A stretch of 7,914 nucleotides of DNA from CAZIIK01 sp964539235 (GTDB lineage: Bacteria > Pseudomonadota > Gammaproteobacteria > Francisellales > CACEW01), in NCBI GenBank assembly GCA_964539235.1, contig CAZIIK010000028.1:1-7914 (forward strand). The letters are read 5' to 3'. The first letter of the stretch is position 1. The number at the start of each line of letters is the position of its first letter. Below the pieces are notes generated by a model. It saw nothing but the letters and a program-made list of their open reading frames with translations, did no database searches and was not told where the DNA came from. A program made the position numbers and the translations under genes. Shown piece after piece: positions 1 through 7,663 of the stretch.

Positions 1-25
1 AATCACTCGGGTATACCTTTTCCAT
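1..25 (-). CDS. IS5-family transposase, first eight codons only
   Basis: The ATG at 23-25 on the minus strand opens a frame of eight codons, MEKVYPSD, before the window ends. Transposases of the IS5 family commonly start with M(S/E/K)KVYPSDIS followed by a stretch predicted to bind DNA. The distance of about 112 bases to the putative inverted repeat is reasonable for the element's left end. No clear Shine-Dalgarno sequence precedes the ATG, which is common for transposases kept at low expression. With only eight residues visible, nothing can be said about an intact catalytic domain. Confidence 0.6.
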
Positions 26-121
26 GGCTTGTGTGCTGCATATCACGTGACAAATCGGTATTATGACCCTGCACATCCCAAAAATCCGCATCTGTTTGAA
101 TGCATAACAAGAAAAATACCC

Positions 122-137
122 ATTTTCGGACAGGCTC
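122..137 (-). repeat. Putative terminal inverted repeat of the IS5-family element
   Basis: The minus-strand sequence GAGCCTGTCCGAAAAT begins at 137 and points inward towards the transposase start at 25. Its GAGCCTG start followed by an A-rich run resembles the ends of IS1031-like IS5-family elements. The partner repeat is outside the window, so the exact repeat length is not known. Confidence 0.5.
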
Positions 138-155
138 TTAGACTCGCTCGTTTCA

Positions 156-190
156 GCCCTTTGAAAAACGTTTAACGTGTATCAAAGGGC
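156..190 (-). terminator. Two-stage hairpin after the POT transporter gene, possible terminator
   Basis: A perfect nine-base stem pairs GCCCTTTGA (156-164) with TCAAAGGGC (182-190). Inside it, a symmetrical three-by-three internal loop is followed by a second short stem, ACGT (168-171) with ACGT (175-178), around a three-base loop. The structure begins 12 bases after the transporter stop codon, where a transcription end would be expected. No U-run follows the stem on the minus strand, so it is not a classic intrinsic terminator. It may instead stabilise the 3' end of the message. The IS end lies only 18 bases further downstream. Confidence 0.45.
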
Positions 191-202
191 ATCTATGTGA
201 TG

Positions 203-1651
203 CTACATGGTGTTTTTGATGGTCAATACCCGTTTTAGAAGTGGATAGCTTAAGGCCACCACACATGCAGTGACCCAGAGTATCAGGCATAATTTGAGGA
301 AAATGGGGCTATATGCTTCAGTTTGTGATGGCAAAGCATCGTGTACAGTGAGTCGCGAAATACCACCGGCAATATAGCCGGAAAATGAGATAAACAGGTA
401 GTAAATTCCCATAAAGGTGTTTTGTAATGACACGGGTGCCAGATAAGACACAGCCGCATAGGCGATTGGGCCAATGTTAATCTCACCAAATCCAAGTAGT
501 GCGTAGCCGATCAAAATACCGAGCAGTCCCCAACTGGTATTCATATGTGCCGCTGTGTATGTGGCAGTAAGTGCAAAAGCGATAAAACTGAGACCTGCAA
601 ATGCCAGGCTCATCATTAAACGGCGGAAAATGCGCTGATGGCGAGGCGCATTTTTCAATTTGCGGAAATAGGGCAGCATTAACACGGGTCCAATGGTGAC
701 AAACAGTGGCAACAATGCAGTTAAAAATTCTGTGGGTAATGTCCAACCGAAGATCTGCCGGTTGACGTGATGCTTAATGAAGAGTGCTAGGGAACCGCCC
801 ATCTGCAATTCAGCTGCAAAAAATACCACATTCACTACGTTAATAAACACTAAAATACCCAACTGTTTTCGTGTGGTCGAATGTTCCTGTTTCAGTAGGC
901 GTATCAAAAACAGTAATGTTAGGAGCATAATGCCAATAGCGACCCAGTGATACCAATAGGTGAACCTGAAAACAAAAGTTAAAAATACTAGCATCAGACC
1001 GATGGCGATTACACTGATAATATGTACCATGCCACGCCATGATGGATGGGTCGCGTAGGTGCTATATTGATCTTGCTGCGAGAAATTTCGGTATAGAAAT
1101 GCATAGAAGATCAGCATGAAGGCCAAAACAGCAGAAAACACGATAAAGCCAATCGACCAGCTCCAGAAACTGGCGGTAAGACCTAATATAATGGGTCCTA
1201 AAATCGCGCCGGCATTCATGCCTGCATAAAACAGGGTAAAGCCACTTTCTTTGGCAGCTGTCTGATGCGTATAAAGTTTGCCTAACAATGCCGGTACACT
1301 CGATTTAAAAAAACTTGTGCCTAAAATAATGGCGGCAATGGCTAAGGCATAATGTGATTTGCCAGCGATACCGAATACCAAGCAACCCACTAAGAGTAAA
1401 ATGCCACCATATAAAATGGCATTTTGTGCACCAATAAAGCGATCGGCGGCATAGCCACTGATCAAAGGCAGTGTATACAGTGTTGCCAAGTAAACACCGT
1501 ACACAGCATAGGCTCGGGATGATGGTAATTTCACGGTGTGTGTTAAGAAAAGCACTAAAGAGACCATGGTGCCAAAATAAACCATGGTATTGAGTAATTC
1601 TAAAAAGGTTAGTGCCAGCGTGCCGCGTGGCTGATGTAAGAATAAGGTCAT
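203..1651 (-). CDS. POT/PTR2-family (MFS) transporter, probable peptide-type symporter with non-canonical TM1 motif
   Basis: This 482-residue integral inner-membrane protein has about 14 predicted hydrophobic segments, the usual size and number for bacterial proton-dependent oligopeptide transporters. Family landmarks are visible: GYAADRFIGAQNAILYGG (66-83), FFKSSVPALLGKLYT (114-128) and the second PTR2-like signature FTLFYAGMNAGAILGP (138-153). A late helix carries GFGEINIGPIAYA (387-399) with its conserved Glu at 390. POT proteins normally import di- and tripeptides with protons. Here the first helix reads ELLNTMVYFG (18-27), where the family consensus is ExxERFxYYG. The second Glu and the Arg are replaced by Asn21 and Thr22, so coupling or substrate may differ. 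The start overlaps the stop of the upstream gene by four bases (ATGA), which implies translational coupling. The family call is firm; the substrate is unknown. Confidence 0.9.
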   Translation of the reverse strand: MTLFLHQPRGTLALTFLELLNTMVYFGTMVSLVLFLTHTVKLPSSRAYAVYGVYLATLYTLPLISGYAADRFIGAQNAILYGGILLLVGCLVFGIAGKSHYALAIAAIILGTSFFKSSVPALLGKLYTHQTAAKESGFTLFYAGMNAGAILGPIILGLTASFWSWSIGFIVFSAVLAFMLIFYAFLYRNFSQQDQYSTYATHPSWRGMVHIISVIAIGLMLVFLTFVFRFTYWYHWVAIGIMLLTLLFLIRLLKQEHSTTRKQLGILVFINVVNVVFFAAELQMGGSLALFIKHHVNRQIFGWTLPTEFLTALLPLFVTIGPVLMLPYFRKLKNAPRHQRIFRRLMMSLAFAGLSFIAFALTATYTAAHMNTSWGLLGILIGYALLGFGEINIGPIAYAAVSYLAPVSLQNTFMGIYYLFISFSGYIAGGISRLTVHDALPSQTEAYSPIFLKLCLILWVTACVVALSYPLLKRVLTIKNTM

Positions 1652-2997
1652 GTCTTTGTGGTATTTTGTACCTTAATGCTGCCACGTAGAAACGTACTGT
1701 TTTTGGGAAACGTTCGGTTACTATCAGGATATGCATTAATTTTTTCCAGAATATCAGCATCTTGCTGTGGAATGACTTCTGTTTCTTCAATCCCTTGATA
1801 CATGCGTGTATTAACATGGAAGCAAGTGTAGTCAGTATTGCACGCAATGTTTTCTAAAAAGGAACCTTGCAAATTGAACTTTGCTTGTGTGAGTGCGGTT
1901 TGGTAACGCTCCAAGAGTTTGTGGATTTCATATAAATCTGACATAGCACTGGTGCTGTCCGACAGTTTTGGCGAAAAAGACATTAAAGTCGGAAATTGTA
2001 GTGAGTAGTAGACTGACGCTGATTGGTCTAGCTGAAAATGATGGGGCTGCATAATCAAAGGTGCATAATTTCTCAGTCCATAATCATGGATGTAGGCATT
2101 TTCAATGAGACTAACCGGTGCCAATTCTTCGTTATTTGCTATAGAGAATCCTGGTGCAGTGCCAGTAGCCATACTGAATAAATGCTTCAATGTATCGACA
2201 ATATGCGGTGAACACTTAACTTGAAGTGATAATTGAATGTGCGAGAAGGTCAAATGCCACACGAAAGCGTTATGCCAGAACTCATAGGCACGTCGATTCG
2301 CCACTAATAATAGGCAGCGGACGTCAATCCATTCAGGTTCTTCCAATGCATCAATCCAGTGCTTGGGTAAGAATAACACTTCGCAGGCCCACTGTTCTGT
2401 CAGCGGTTGTTTTTGGCTGATTTCACGGAAAACCTGCCAATGATCCCGTAAGGAATTGGGGCGTTCTTGTTGCAATAGAAAGCGCTTTTTAAGACGGCTA
2501 TGATTTTGTGTGTCTGAAATTTTTGGCAGCATGAATAAGGAACGTGCGCCAGCTGTCATATCCCAAATGGAAATAGCGACATAGGAGCGGGTATTCTGGC
2601 TGTCCAAATCCAATACACGCGAAAACCCAAATAAAGTACCGGGTTGGACCACCGTATTAGGGATAACTTTATCATCAAAAGTTACAAATAATTCCAAGCC
2701 CTTATTAATGGGAATCAATGCGGGATTAGTATTCAGGTTGTACGCCAAATCATGGCGTATCTCTTCTGGCACGCTAGCGTCTAACAGGGGAATAGTGCCA
2801 CCTGATGTCGTGGGTAGATGAAATGTGCCTTGTTTCAAGATCTCGCTGCCAAAGACATAGCGCGCGCGATAAAAATAGAAGCGCTGGCCAGGTGTAACTT
2901 GGTCAATTTTTTCGACAAAATCAGGGTTCAAGGGTGACAATAAAGGTTTGGCATCCTCCCAAAATAATTTTTCTATGGCAAGTTCATTGAAGGACAT
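1648..2997 (-). CDS. Conserved-looking hypothetical protein, 449 residues, coupled to the POT transporter
   Basis: I do not recognise this protein. It has 449 residues, no signal peptide and no clear membrane segment, so it is probably cytoplasmic. It is rich in aromatic residues and His. Dense stretches that look conserved include RFYFYRARYVFG (39-50), PGTLFGFSRVLDLD (119-132), ATGTAPGFS (277-285), YGLRNYAPLIMQP (306-318) and VYYSLQFPTLMSFSPK (329-344), followed by a short helical region (350-372). No nucleotide-binding P-loop, metal-binding cluster or known catalytic motif is evident. The ATG at 2997 follows a weak purine-rich GAGAAA about nine bases upstream. The stop codon overlaps the transporter start as ATGA, so the pair is almost certainly one operon with this gene first. 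A role in making, modifying or sensing the transporter's substrate is possible but is inference only. Confidence 0.8.
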   Translation of the reverse strand: MSFNELAIEKLFWEDAKPLLSPLNPDFVEKIDQVTPGQRFYFYRARYVFGSEILKQGTFHLPTTSGGTIPLLDASVPEEIRHDLAYNLNTNPALIPINKGLELFVTFDDKVIPNTVVQPGTLFGFSRVLDLDSQNTRSYVAISIWDMTAGARSLFMLPKISDTQNHSRLKKRFLLQQERPNSLRDHWQVFREISQKQPLTEQWACEVLFLPKHWIDALEEPEWIDVRCLLLVANRRAYEFWHNAFVWHLTFSHIQLSLQVKCSPHIVDTLKHLFSMATGTAPGFSIANNEELAPVSLIENAYIHDYGLRNYAPLIMQPHHFQLDQSASVYYSLQFPTLMSFSPKLSDSTSAMSDLYEIHKLLERYQTALTQAKFNLQGSFLENIACNTDYTCFHVNTRMYQGIEETEVIPQQDADILEKINAYPDSNRTFPKNSTFLRGSIKVQNTTKT

Positions 2998-3081
2998 GCG
3001 CGTTTCTCATGGTTAGATGGGCTGTTGGTAGCATTCATTGCTGCCGGACAGTTCCAGATGTGCAGTGCAGGACGCCCACCA

Positions 3082-3109
3082 GTATTAAAGTAAACTTGAA
3101 AAAAGGCAA
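3082..3109 (-). promoter_or_regulatory. Weak candidate promoter for the unknown gene / POT operon
   Basis: On the minus strand, TTGCCT (3104-3109) and TAATAC (3082-3087) are separated by 16 bases, a modest match to sigma-70 boxes. A better -10 match, TTTAAT (3084-3089), would have a spacer of only 14. The start codon at 2997 lies roughly 75 bases beyond the presumed start site, leaving room for an untranslated leader in which I see no known riboswitch. The candidate overlaps the hairpin at 3091-3114, so only one reading may be correct. Confidence 0.2.
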
Positions 3110-3114
3110 GTTTA
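3091..3114 (-). terminator. AT-rich hairpin downstream of mfd, possible weak terminator
   Basis: The sequences TAAACTTG (3091-3098) and CAAGTTTA (3107-3114) form a perfect eight-base inverted repeat around an eight-base loop. It lies 51 to 74 bases after the mfd stop codon, in the only spacer between mfd and the next gene. On the minus strand the T-run (TTTTTT) falls in the loop, not after the stem, and the stem is AT-rich, so termination would be inefficient. The rest of the spacer 2998-3165 shows no gene. Confidence 0.3.
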
Positions 3115-3165
3115 TTTATGGTCTTTAGATAATGTCGTCACGATGTTATTTCTGTTTGAGTGGCA

Positions 3166-6100
3166 CTATCTCAACTGTGACAAAATGCTGCGTAATACCT
3201 CAAAGTACTCTGCATCTTGGGTGGCTTCGTGTTGAAAATTAAGCTGTTGCTCCCCTTTGAGTTGAAAGCGTGTGGGCTGTTTCTGGATTAATTGAATCAG
3301 TGCGCCAAAGTTAACTCGCGGGTTGGCACCAAAGTAGATGGTGCCAGTCTGAGCGTGTGCGCGGATTTTGCTCATGCCGAGCGCATTGGCCAAGAGCCTG
3401 ATCTCACTTTGTGCCATCAGATTCTTTAAAGCTTCTGGTAAAAGGCCAAAGCGGTCAATCATATCGATTTGTATGCGCTCTAATTCAGCCTGAGACGTGC
3501 AAGCGGATAAGCGTTTGTAGCATTGTAGGCGCATTTGGACATCAGGTAGATAATCTTCTGGAATTAATGCAACCACTGGCAATTCTACCTCGCAGCCACT
3601 GTGGTTGAAATTATCTTCTAGGGTGAGTTTTTTGCCGCTGCGCACGGCCCTCACGGTGCGTTCCAAAATCTCTAAATACAGCCCTAAGCCAATCGCATGC
3701 ATATTGCCGCTTTGTGATTCTCCCAGTAGTTCGCCAGCACCACGGATTTCCAGGTCATGACTGGCCAAGGTAAAGCCTGCACCTAAGTGATCAGCTGCGG
3801 TAATGGCTTCCAAGCGTTTCTGTGCGTCGCGCGTCAGAACTTCCATCGGCGGGCATAATAAATAGGCATAGGCTTGGTGGTGTGCACGTCCAACCCGGCC
3901 GCGTAACTGGTGCAATTGGGCCAAGCCAAATCGATCAGCGTGATGGATGATAATGGTATTGGCATTAGGGATGTCGATACCGGTTTCGATAATGGTAGAG
4001 CACACCAAGACTTGTTGGCGGTTATGGTAAAAATCTCTCATGGTTTTTTCTAACTGGCGTTCTCGCATTTGGCCATGTGCAATGGCAATGGAAACTTGTG
4101 GCATTAAGTCTTGAATGTACGCCGCGGTTTTTTCAATGGTTTGTACATCGTTGTGTAAAAAGAATACTTGGCCACCGCGTGCTGTCTCGCGGGCAATAGC
4201 TTCACGGATGATACTATCGCTGGCTTCATGCACAAACGTTTTAACTGAGAGTCGTTTTACAGGTGGTGTTGAAATAATTGACAAATCGCGCAAGGCAGAA
4301 AGTGATAAGTTTAACGTACGTGGAATTGGTGTGGCGGTCATCGAAAGGATATCTACGTGTGCGCGTAAAGATTTCATACGTTCTTTTTGACGGACACCAA
4401 AGCGATGTTCTTCATCAATAATCAGTAATCCTAAGTCGGCGAATGTAACCGTTTTCGACAAGAGTTGATGCGTGCCGATGATAATATCAATTTGATGATC
4501 GGCCAGTTTTTGGCGGATTTTCTGTGTTTCTGCGGTACTGCGAAAACGTGACAGCATTTCAATTTGGATGGGTTGGTCAGCAAAGCGGTCGCAGAAATTT
4601 TCGTAATGCTGCTGCGCTAAGAGTGTAGTTGGAACTAAAATGGCCACCTGTTTATGGTTGTGCGCTGCAATGAAACTGGCGCGCATAGCAACTTCAGTTT
4701 TACCGAAGCCCACATCACCACAGAGTAGGCGATCCATAGCTTGTGGGGCCGCCATATCCTGCTGTATGGCGAGAATGGCTTGTTGTTGATCTTCCGTTTC
4801 TTCAAATGGGAAGTTGGCACAAAACTGGGCGTATTCAGTGTGCGGAAGTTGGTAGGCAAAGCCTTCTGTGGCTGCGCGCCTAGCTTGAATATCTAACAGT
4901 TCAGCAGCAACATCACGTAGATGTTGTGTGGCCTTTTGTTTGGTTTTTTCCCAACGATCAGACCCTAACCGGTGTAAAGGGGCTTGTGAAAGATCCGCAA
5001 TGCTGTAGCGGCTGATCAGGTGCAAGTTATGAATCGGGACGTACAGTACATTGTCGTCTGCAAACCCTAGGGTCAAAAATTCTTGTGGTTGGTCATTCAA
5101 AGTGATGCAGGTCAGACCTTGGTAGCGGCCCACACCATGTTCCAAATGCACCACGGCATGACCGGGCTGTAGTTCGCCTAAGTCATAAATCGGTACATGA
5201 GTTTCAGGCTGTTGATGTCGTGCAGGTCTTGACTGCGGAATACGTGGGTCTTTCAGTAAGCTATGTTCGCTGATGATGCAGAGATCGAGGTCAGGGATAT
5301 ATAGGCTATGAGGAAAAGGTGCAACGGTGATGCCATAAGGTGATTGTGTATCGCTGATGAAAGCCGCTAGGTCAGTAAAATTTTTCGGTGTTAACGCGTG
5401 TGTATGAAGTTTTTCCAACAGCACCTCACGGCGACCAGCAGATTCTGCTACGAATAAAACCCGTGAGGATGATGGCTGTAAGAAATCTGCTAATGCATTT
5501 AATGGTTCGGTTTTCTCTGTGGTATTTAGAACAACAGCTTCCCCGCCAAAATTCTGACGATGTACATTGATTTTTTCCAATGAGTTCGCGTGCAATTGTA
5601 TCTGTGGGTAAGCCTTGAGCTGTTGAAAAACAGTGGCTGTCTTCTGAAATAATTGTGCAGGCGGGAGGCATGGTCGGTCTAGGTTGTGACGATTTTGCGC
5701 ATAGCGGGTTTCGATCTGTTGCCAATACGTTTCACATGCTTGGGGAAAGGTGTTGCAAACAATAAGTTGGGTAGCCTCAGGCAGGTAGTCTGTTAATTGA
5801 CCGACTGTTTCAAAAAATAACGGCAAATAGTATTCAATGCCTTGGTAGCTTAGGTGGTTGGCAATAGCATGTGCCATCGGGTGTTTGTCGGATAGGTGTG
5901 GAAATTGCGCGCGCCACGCGGACAAAAACTGTGTGCATCCTGTGGTTGTCAGTGGAAATTCATGAGCGGGCAAGATACGAATCTCTTCTGTTTTGCCGGT
6001 GGATTTCTGCGTCTCAGGATCAAAACTACGAATGCTATCGAGGGTATCGTCAAACCAGTCAATGCGGTAAGGCTGTTTGCTGCCAGTAGGGTATAAATCC

Positions 6101-6573
6101 AACACACTGCCACGCACTGCAAATTCGCCAACAGCCATCACCTGTGCGGTGTGTTGGTAGCCCAACGATTCGAGCTTTTGGCAGTATTGGGTTAAATCTA
6201 GCGCCTGACCTACAGTTAAACAGGTGCTGCTTTGTTCGATAAATGTGCGAGGGGCCATCGGATTGATCAGATTCTGCGCGGCGGTGATTAACACAGACGT
6301 TTGGCAGAATAGGAGTTGGCGTAGCACTTCCAAGCGGTCGGAAATTAATCCGGCCTCCGGTGAAAATTGATCATATGGCAAAGTTTCCCAATCAGGCAAA
6401 TGGTAGAGTGGTATGGCATCGGCAGAGAGAAAAAAAGGTAGGTCGCGGATCAACTCGGCTGCATGCTGACTGTTATCGGCAATGACAACAGTCAAACCTT
6501 GGAAGTGACGCGCTTGTGCGCTGATCACCCAAGCTTGGTGTGCAGAGGGAACGTTGCCAATATGCGTTTTCAT
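3166..6573 (-). CDS. mfd: Transcription-repair coupling factor Mfd, full length
   Basis: Mfd is the ATP-dependent cytoplasmic translocase that removes RNA polymerase stalled at DNA lesions and recruits UvrA for nucleotide excision repair. This copy has 1135 residues, close to the 1148 of E. coli. The N-terminal UvrB-like module spans about 1-340 and includes YHLPDWETLPYDQFSP (57-72). The RNA polymerase-interacting domain starts around 466 with GELQPGHAVVHLEHGVGRY. The RecG-like motor shows Walker A GDVGFGKT (619-626), PTTLLAQQ (648-655), the DEEH box (720-723), TATPIPRTL (746-754), IIETGIDIP (861-869) and QLRGRVGRAHHQA (889-901). The translocation-linked segment HDLEIRGAGELLGESQSG (939-956) and the C-terminal UvrA-masking domain (about 995-1135) are present. 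No key motif is missing. The ATG at 6573 has only a weak ribosome-binding site but matches the expected N-terminus. It is probably transcribed from its own promoter in the preceding gap. Confidence 0.98.
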   Translation of the reverse strand: MKTHIGNVPSAHQAWVISAQARHFQGLTVVIADNSQHAAELIRDLPFFLSADAIPLYHLPDWETLPYDQFSPEAGLISDRLEVLRQLLFCQTSVLITAAQNLINPMAPRTFIEQSSTCLTVGQALDLTQYCQKLESLGYQHTAQVMAVGEFAVRGSVLDLYPTGSKQPYRIDWFDDTLDSIRSFDPETQKSTGKTEEIRILPAHEFPLTTTGCTQFLSAWRAQFPHLSDKHPMAHAIANHLSYQGIEYYLPLFFETVGQLTDYLPEATQLIVCNTFPQACETYWQQIETRYAQNRHNLDRPCLPPAQLFQKTATVFQQLKAYPQIQLHANSLEKINVHRQNFGGEAVVLNTTEKTEPLNALADFLQPSSSRVLFVAESAGRREVLLEKLHTHALTPKNFTDLAAFISDTQSPYGITVAPFPHSLYIPDLDLCIISEHSLLKDPRIPQSRPARHQQPETHVPIYDLGELQPGHAVVHLEHGVGRYQGLTCITLNDQPQEFLTLGFADDNVLYVPIHNLHLISRYSIADLSQAPLHRLGSDRWEKTKQKATQHLRDVAAELLDIQARRAATEGFAYQLPHTEYAQFCANFPFEETEDQQQAILAIQQDMAAPQAMDRLLCGDVGFGKTEVAMRASFIAAHNHKQVAILVPTTLLAQQHYENFCDRFADQPIQIEMLSRFRSTAETQKIRQKLADHQIDIIIGTHQLLSKTVTFADLGLLIIDEEHRFGVRQKERMKSLRAHVDILSMTATPIPRTLNLSLSALRDLSIISTPPVKRLSVKTFVHEASDSIIREAIARETARGGQVFFLHNDVQTIEKTAAYIQDLMPQVSIAIAHGQMRERQLEKTMRDFYHNRQQVLVCSTIIETGIDIPNANTIIIHHADRFGLAQLHQLRGRVGRAHHQAYAYLLCPPMEVLTRDAQKRLEAITAADHLGAGFTLASHDLEIRGAGELLGESQSGNMHAIGLGLYLEILERTVRAVRSGKKLTLEDNFNHSGCEVELPVVALIPEDYLPDVQMRLQCYKRLSACTSQAELERIQIDMIDRFGLLPEALKNLMAQSEIRLLANALGMSKIRAHAQTGTIYFGANPRVNFGALIQLIQKQPTRFQLKGEQQLNFQHEATQDAEYFEVLRSILSQLR

Positions 6574-6605
6574 GGGGATCTTCGGAGTGGTATTGAAGGC
6601 GCCGC

Positions 6606-6611
6606 ATTATA
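6606..6611 (-). promoter_or_regulatory. Probable -10 box of the mfd promoter
   Basis: A perfect TATAAT on the minus strand sits 32 bases before the mfd start codon, in the 79-base gap between the usher remnant and mfd. This would give an untranslated leader of about 25 bases. No good -35 hexamer lies at 16-18 bases; the best candidate, CTGATA, is only 14 bases upstream. The box therefore may work with an activator or as a weak constitutive promoter, as would suit a low-abundance repair factor. Confidence 0.5.
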
Positions 6612-6652
6612 ACGGATTTTACGTTTATCAGGATGCTTTTTTGTATGCAATT

Positions 6653-7663
6653 CTATCTAGGGTTACGCTTCTTTTTGTCATTGGGCTGACAGATCAACGG
6701 TTTTTTAATCACGGCAATACCCTGTTCCACTTTAATCAGCGGTAGCTTGACCCGGCATTCAGCGCCTCTTACAGTGCGCAGCGTGAGCTGTTTTTCACCA
6801 TGCAGCAGGCCTTGGATATAACCGTGCGCGTCTGTAGTATCGAATTCATGGCTCTGCATCAATAATGCATCTTGAAGCGGTTTGCCATTGGGCTGAACCA
6901 ACTGGGCGAATAAGATGAACTGTTTCTTCAATGTCCAAGTCATGTACTCGACATTCCCTTTGTATAGGGTGACCATTTTCGGTGCTTTGCGATATTGGTA
7001 CAGAGTTGTTGAGTTCGGTTGAATCGACATTTGATAAGTTTGATAAGGTTCCAGAAACACTAAACGCGAATGGTTGGCTAACATTTCAATTGGTGTGCTT
7101 TGCGAGATATGGACTTTAACAGGTATGTCGGTGGGCGCTTTAACATTTAACAGCACCGCTGAGAGCAGGCTGTAGCTGTTACCTAAATTAAAATGGTCAT
7201 GGGCAAAGACCAACGTGCTCATAATATTGGCTGATAAGTTTGTGTTGTTATCTATGCCTTTGTTTAAGCCATGAGAAATACTTAATTGTGATTGTAACAA
7301 TGAGGACCGATAGGACAGGTTGGCGCTGTAGCTTTGTGAATCGACTTGATGCCCATAGCTGGCACTGATGTTCATGCTTTGCTCTGGGCCCCAATCAATG
7401 GTTTTATTTAAGCCAGCATTGCCAACAATATTATCTGGCTTATCGCTGGCGTCACTAAAATGGTCGGTATTGCTGTCATGTTGATAATTCAACGTTGCAT
7501 TGCCTGATAGGACGCTGGTGTAGAAGCTCATAGTAAACCCTGCCAGTAGCGTTGTATCCAAATCAGAGCGCGTTAAGCTTAGGTTGAATTGAATGTTCGA
7601 TGTGCCAGAGTTATACAGTTGCTGGGTCAGTTCAGCCCCCCCACTGCACAATATCATCAGCAT
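6653..7663 (-). CDS. C-terminal half of a CS1/TcfC-type fimbrial outer-membrane usher (open part of a disrupted gene)
   Basis: Ushers form the outer-membrane pore through which chaperone-bound pilins are assembled into pili. These 336 residues lack the N-terminal half. Residues from about 10 to 165 are alternating, Ser/Asn-rich amphipathic strands typical of the usher beta-barrel (NISASYGHQVDSQSYSANLS, 98-117). At about 168-218 there is an E-set-like segment with SRLVFLEPYQTYQMSIQPN (199-217). From about 229 the CS1-pili usher C-terminal domain follows, with MVTLYKGNVEYM (230-241), the regulatory-like repeat QPNGKPLQDALL (257-268) and a Gly-Tyr turn DAHGYI (278-283). Cys303 and Cys325 could form a disulfide. 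CS1-type ushers have around 850-900 residues. The Met at 7663 is therefore almost certainly not a native start: matching usher sequence continues upstream in another frame and joins this one at the G7 tract (7636-7642). The first nine codons here are out-of-frame filler. No tip-adhesin gene follows; mfd does. Confidence 0.75.
   Translation of the reverse strand: MLMILCSGGAELTQQLYNSGTSNIQFNLSLTRSDLDTTLLAGFTMSFYTSVLSGNATLNYQHDSNTDHFSDASDKPDNIVGNAGLNKTIDWGPEQSMNISASYGHQVDSQSYSANLSYRSSLLQSQLSISHGLNKGIDNNTNLSANIMSTLVFAHDHFNLGNSYSLLSAVLLNVKAPTDIPVKVHISQSTPIEMLANHSRLVFLEPYQTYQMSIQPNSTTLYQYRKAPKMVTLYKGNVEYMTWTLKKQFILFAQLVQPNGKPLQDALLMQSHEFDTTDAHGYIQGLLHGEKQLTLRTVRGAECRVKLPLIKVEQGIAVIKKPLICQPNDKKKRNPR
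7636..7642 (-). repeat. G7 mononucleotide tract at the usher frameshift
   Basis: The coding (minus) strand has T followed by seven G and then C at this point. Upstream, the usher frame reads STNADDIVQWGG and then meets TGA at 7632-7634. Downstream, the same protein continues as AELTQQLYNSG in the next frame. A tract length of six or nine G would join the two halves (QWGAELTQ or QWGGAELTQ). Such runs are prone to slippage in replication and also to miscounting by long-read sequencing. Confidence 0.85.

Larger units (their letters stand above)
1..137 (-). mobile_element. End of an IS5-family insertion sequence (transposase-proximal end, cut by window edge)
   Basis: Read on the minus strand, a terminal-repeat-like sequence GAGCCTGTCCGAAAAT starts at 137. 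About 112 bases later an ATG at 25 opens a frame reading MEKVYPSD, which is how many IS5-family (IS1031/ISL2-like) transposases begin. The bases just outside the end are TTA or TTAG (138-141). This fits the TNA target duplication of the IS1031 group or the YTAR target of the IS5 group. The rest of the element, including the catalytic DDE residues and the other inverted repeat, lies to the left outside the window, so completeness and activity cannot be judged. The stretch 26-120 is its leader and shows no other gene. The family call rests on recalled family features, not on a search. Confidence 0.7.

Noticed and set aside
1305..1847. A 180-codon open frame on the minus strand across the junction of the unknown gene and the transporter gene
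   Set aside because: It lies in another frame inside two well-supported genes, has no family resemblance and an odd, Cys/His-rich composition typical of shadow frames.
2998..3165. A small RNA or riboswitch in the spacer between mfd and the unknown gene
   Set aside because: Apart from the AT-rich hairpin at 3091-3114 I see no conserved riboswitch-like pairing or convincing promoter-terminator pair.
4115..4390. A 91-codon open frame on the plus strand inside mfd
   Set aside because: It is antisense to the most conserved part of the Mfd motor and has no support of its own.
6554..6745. A 63-codon plus-strand frame across the mfd start and the usher 3' end
   Set aside because: It is antisense to the mfd promoter region and both genes, and shows no ribosome-binding site or recognisable product.
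7661..7663. The ATG at 7663 as a genuine start of a small 336-residue outer-membrane protein
   Set aside because: Usher-like barrel sequence continues upstream in the neighbouring frame up to the G7 tract, and the first nine residues (MLMILCSGG) read as out-of-frame filler, not as a signal peptide.
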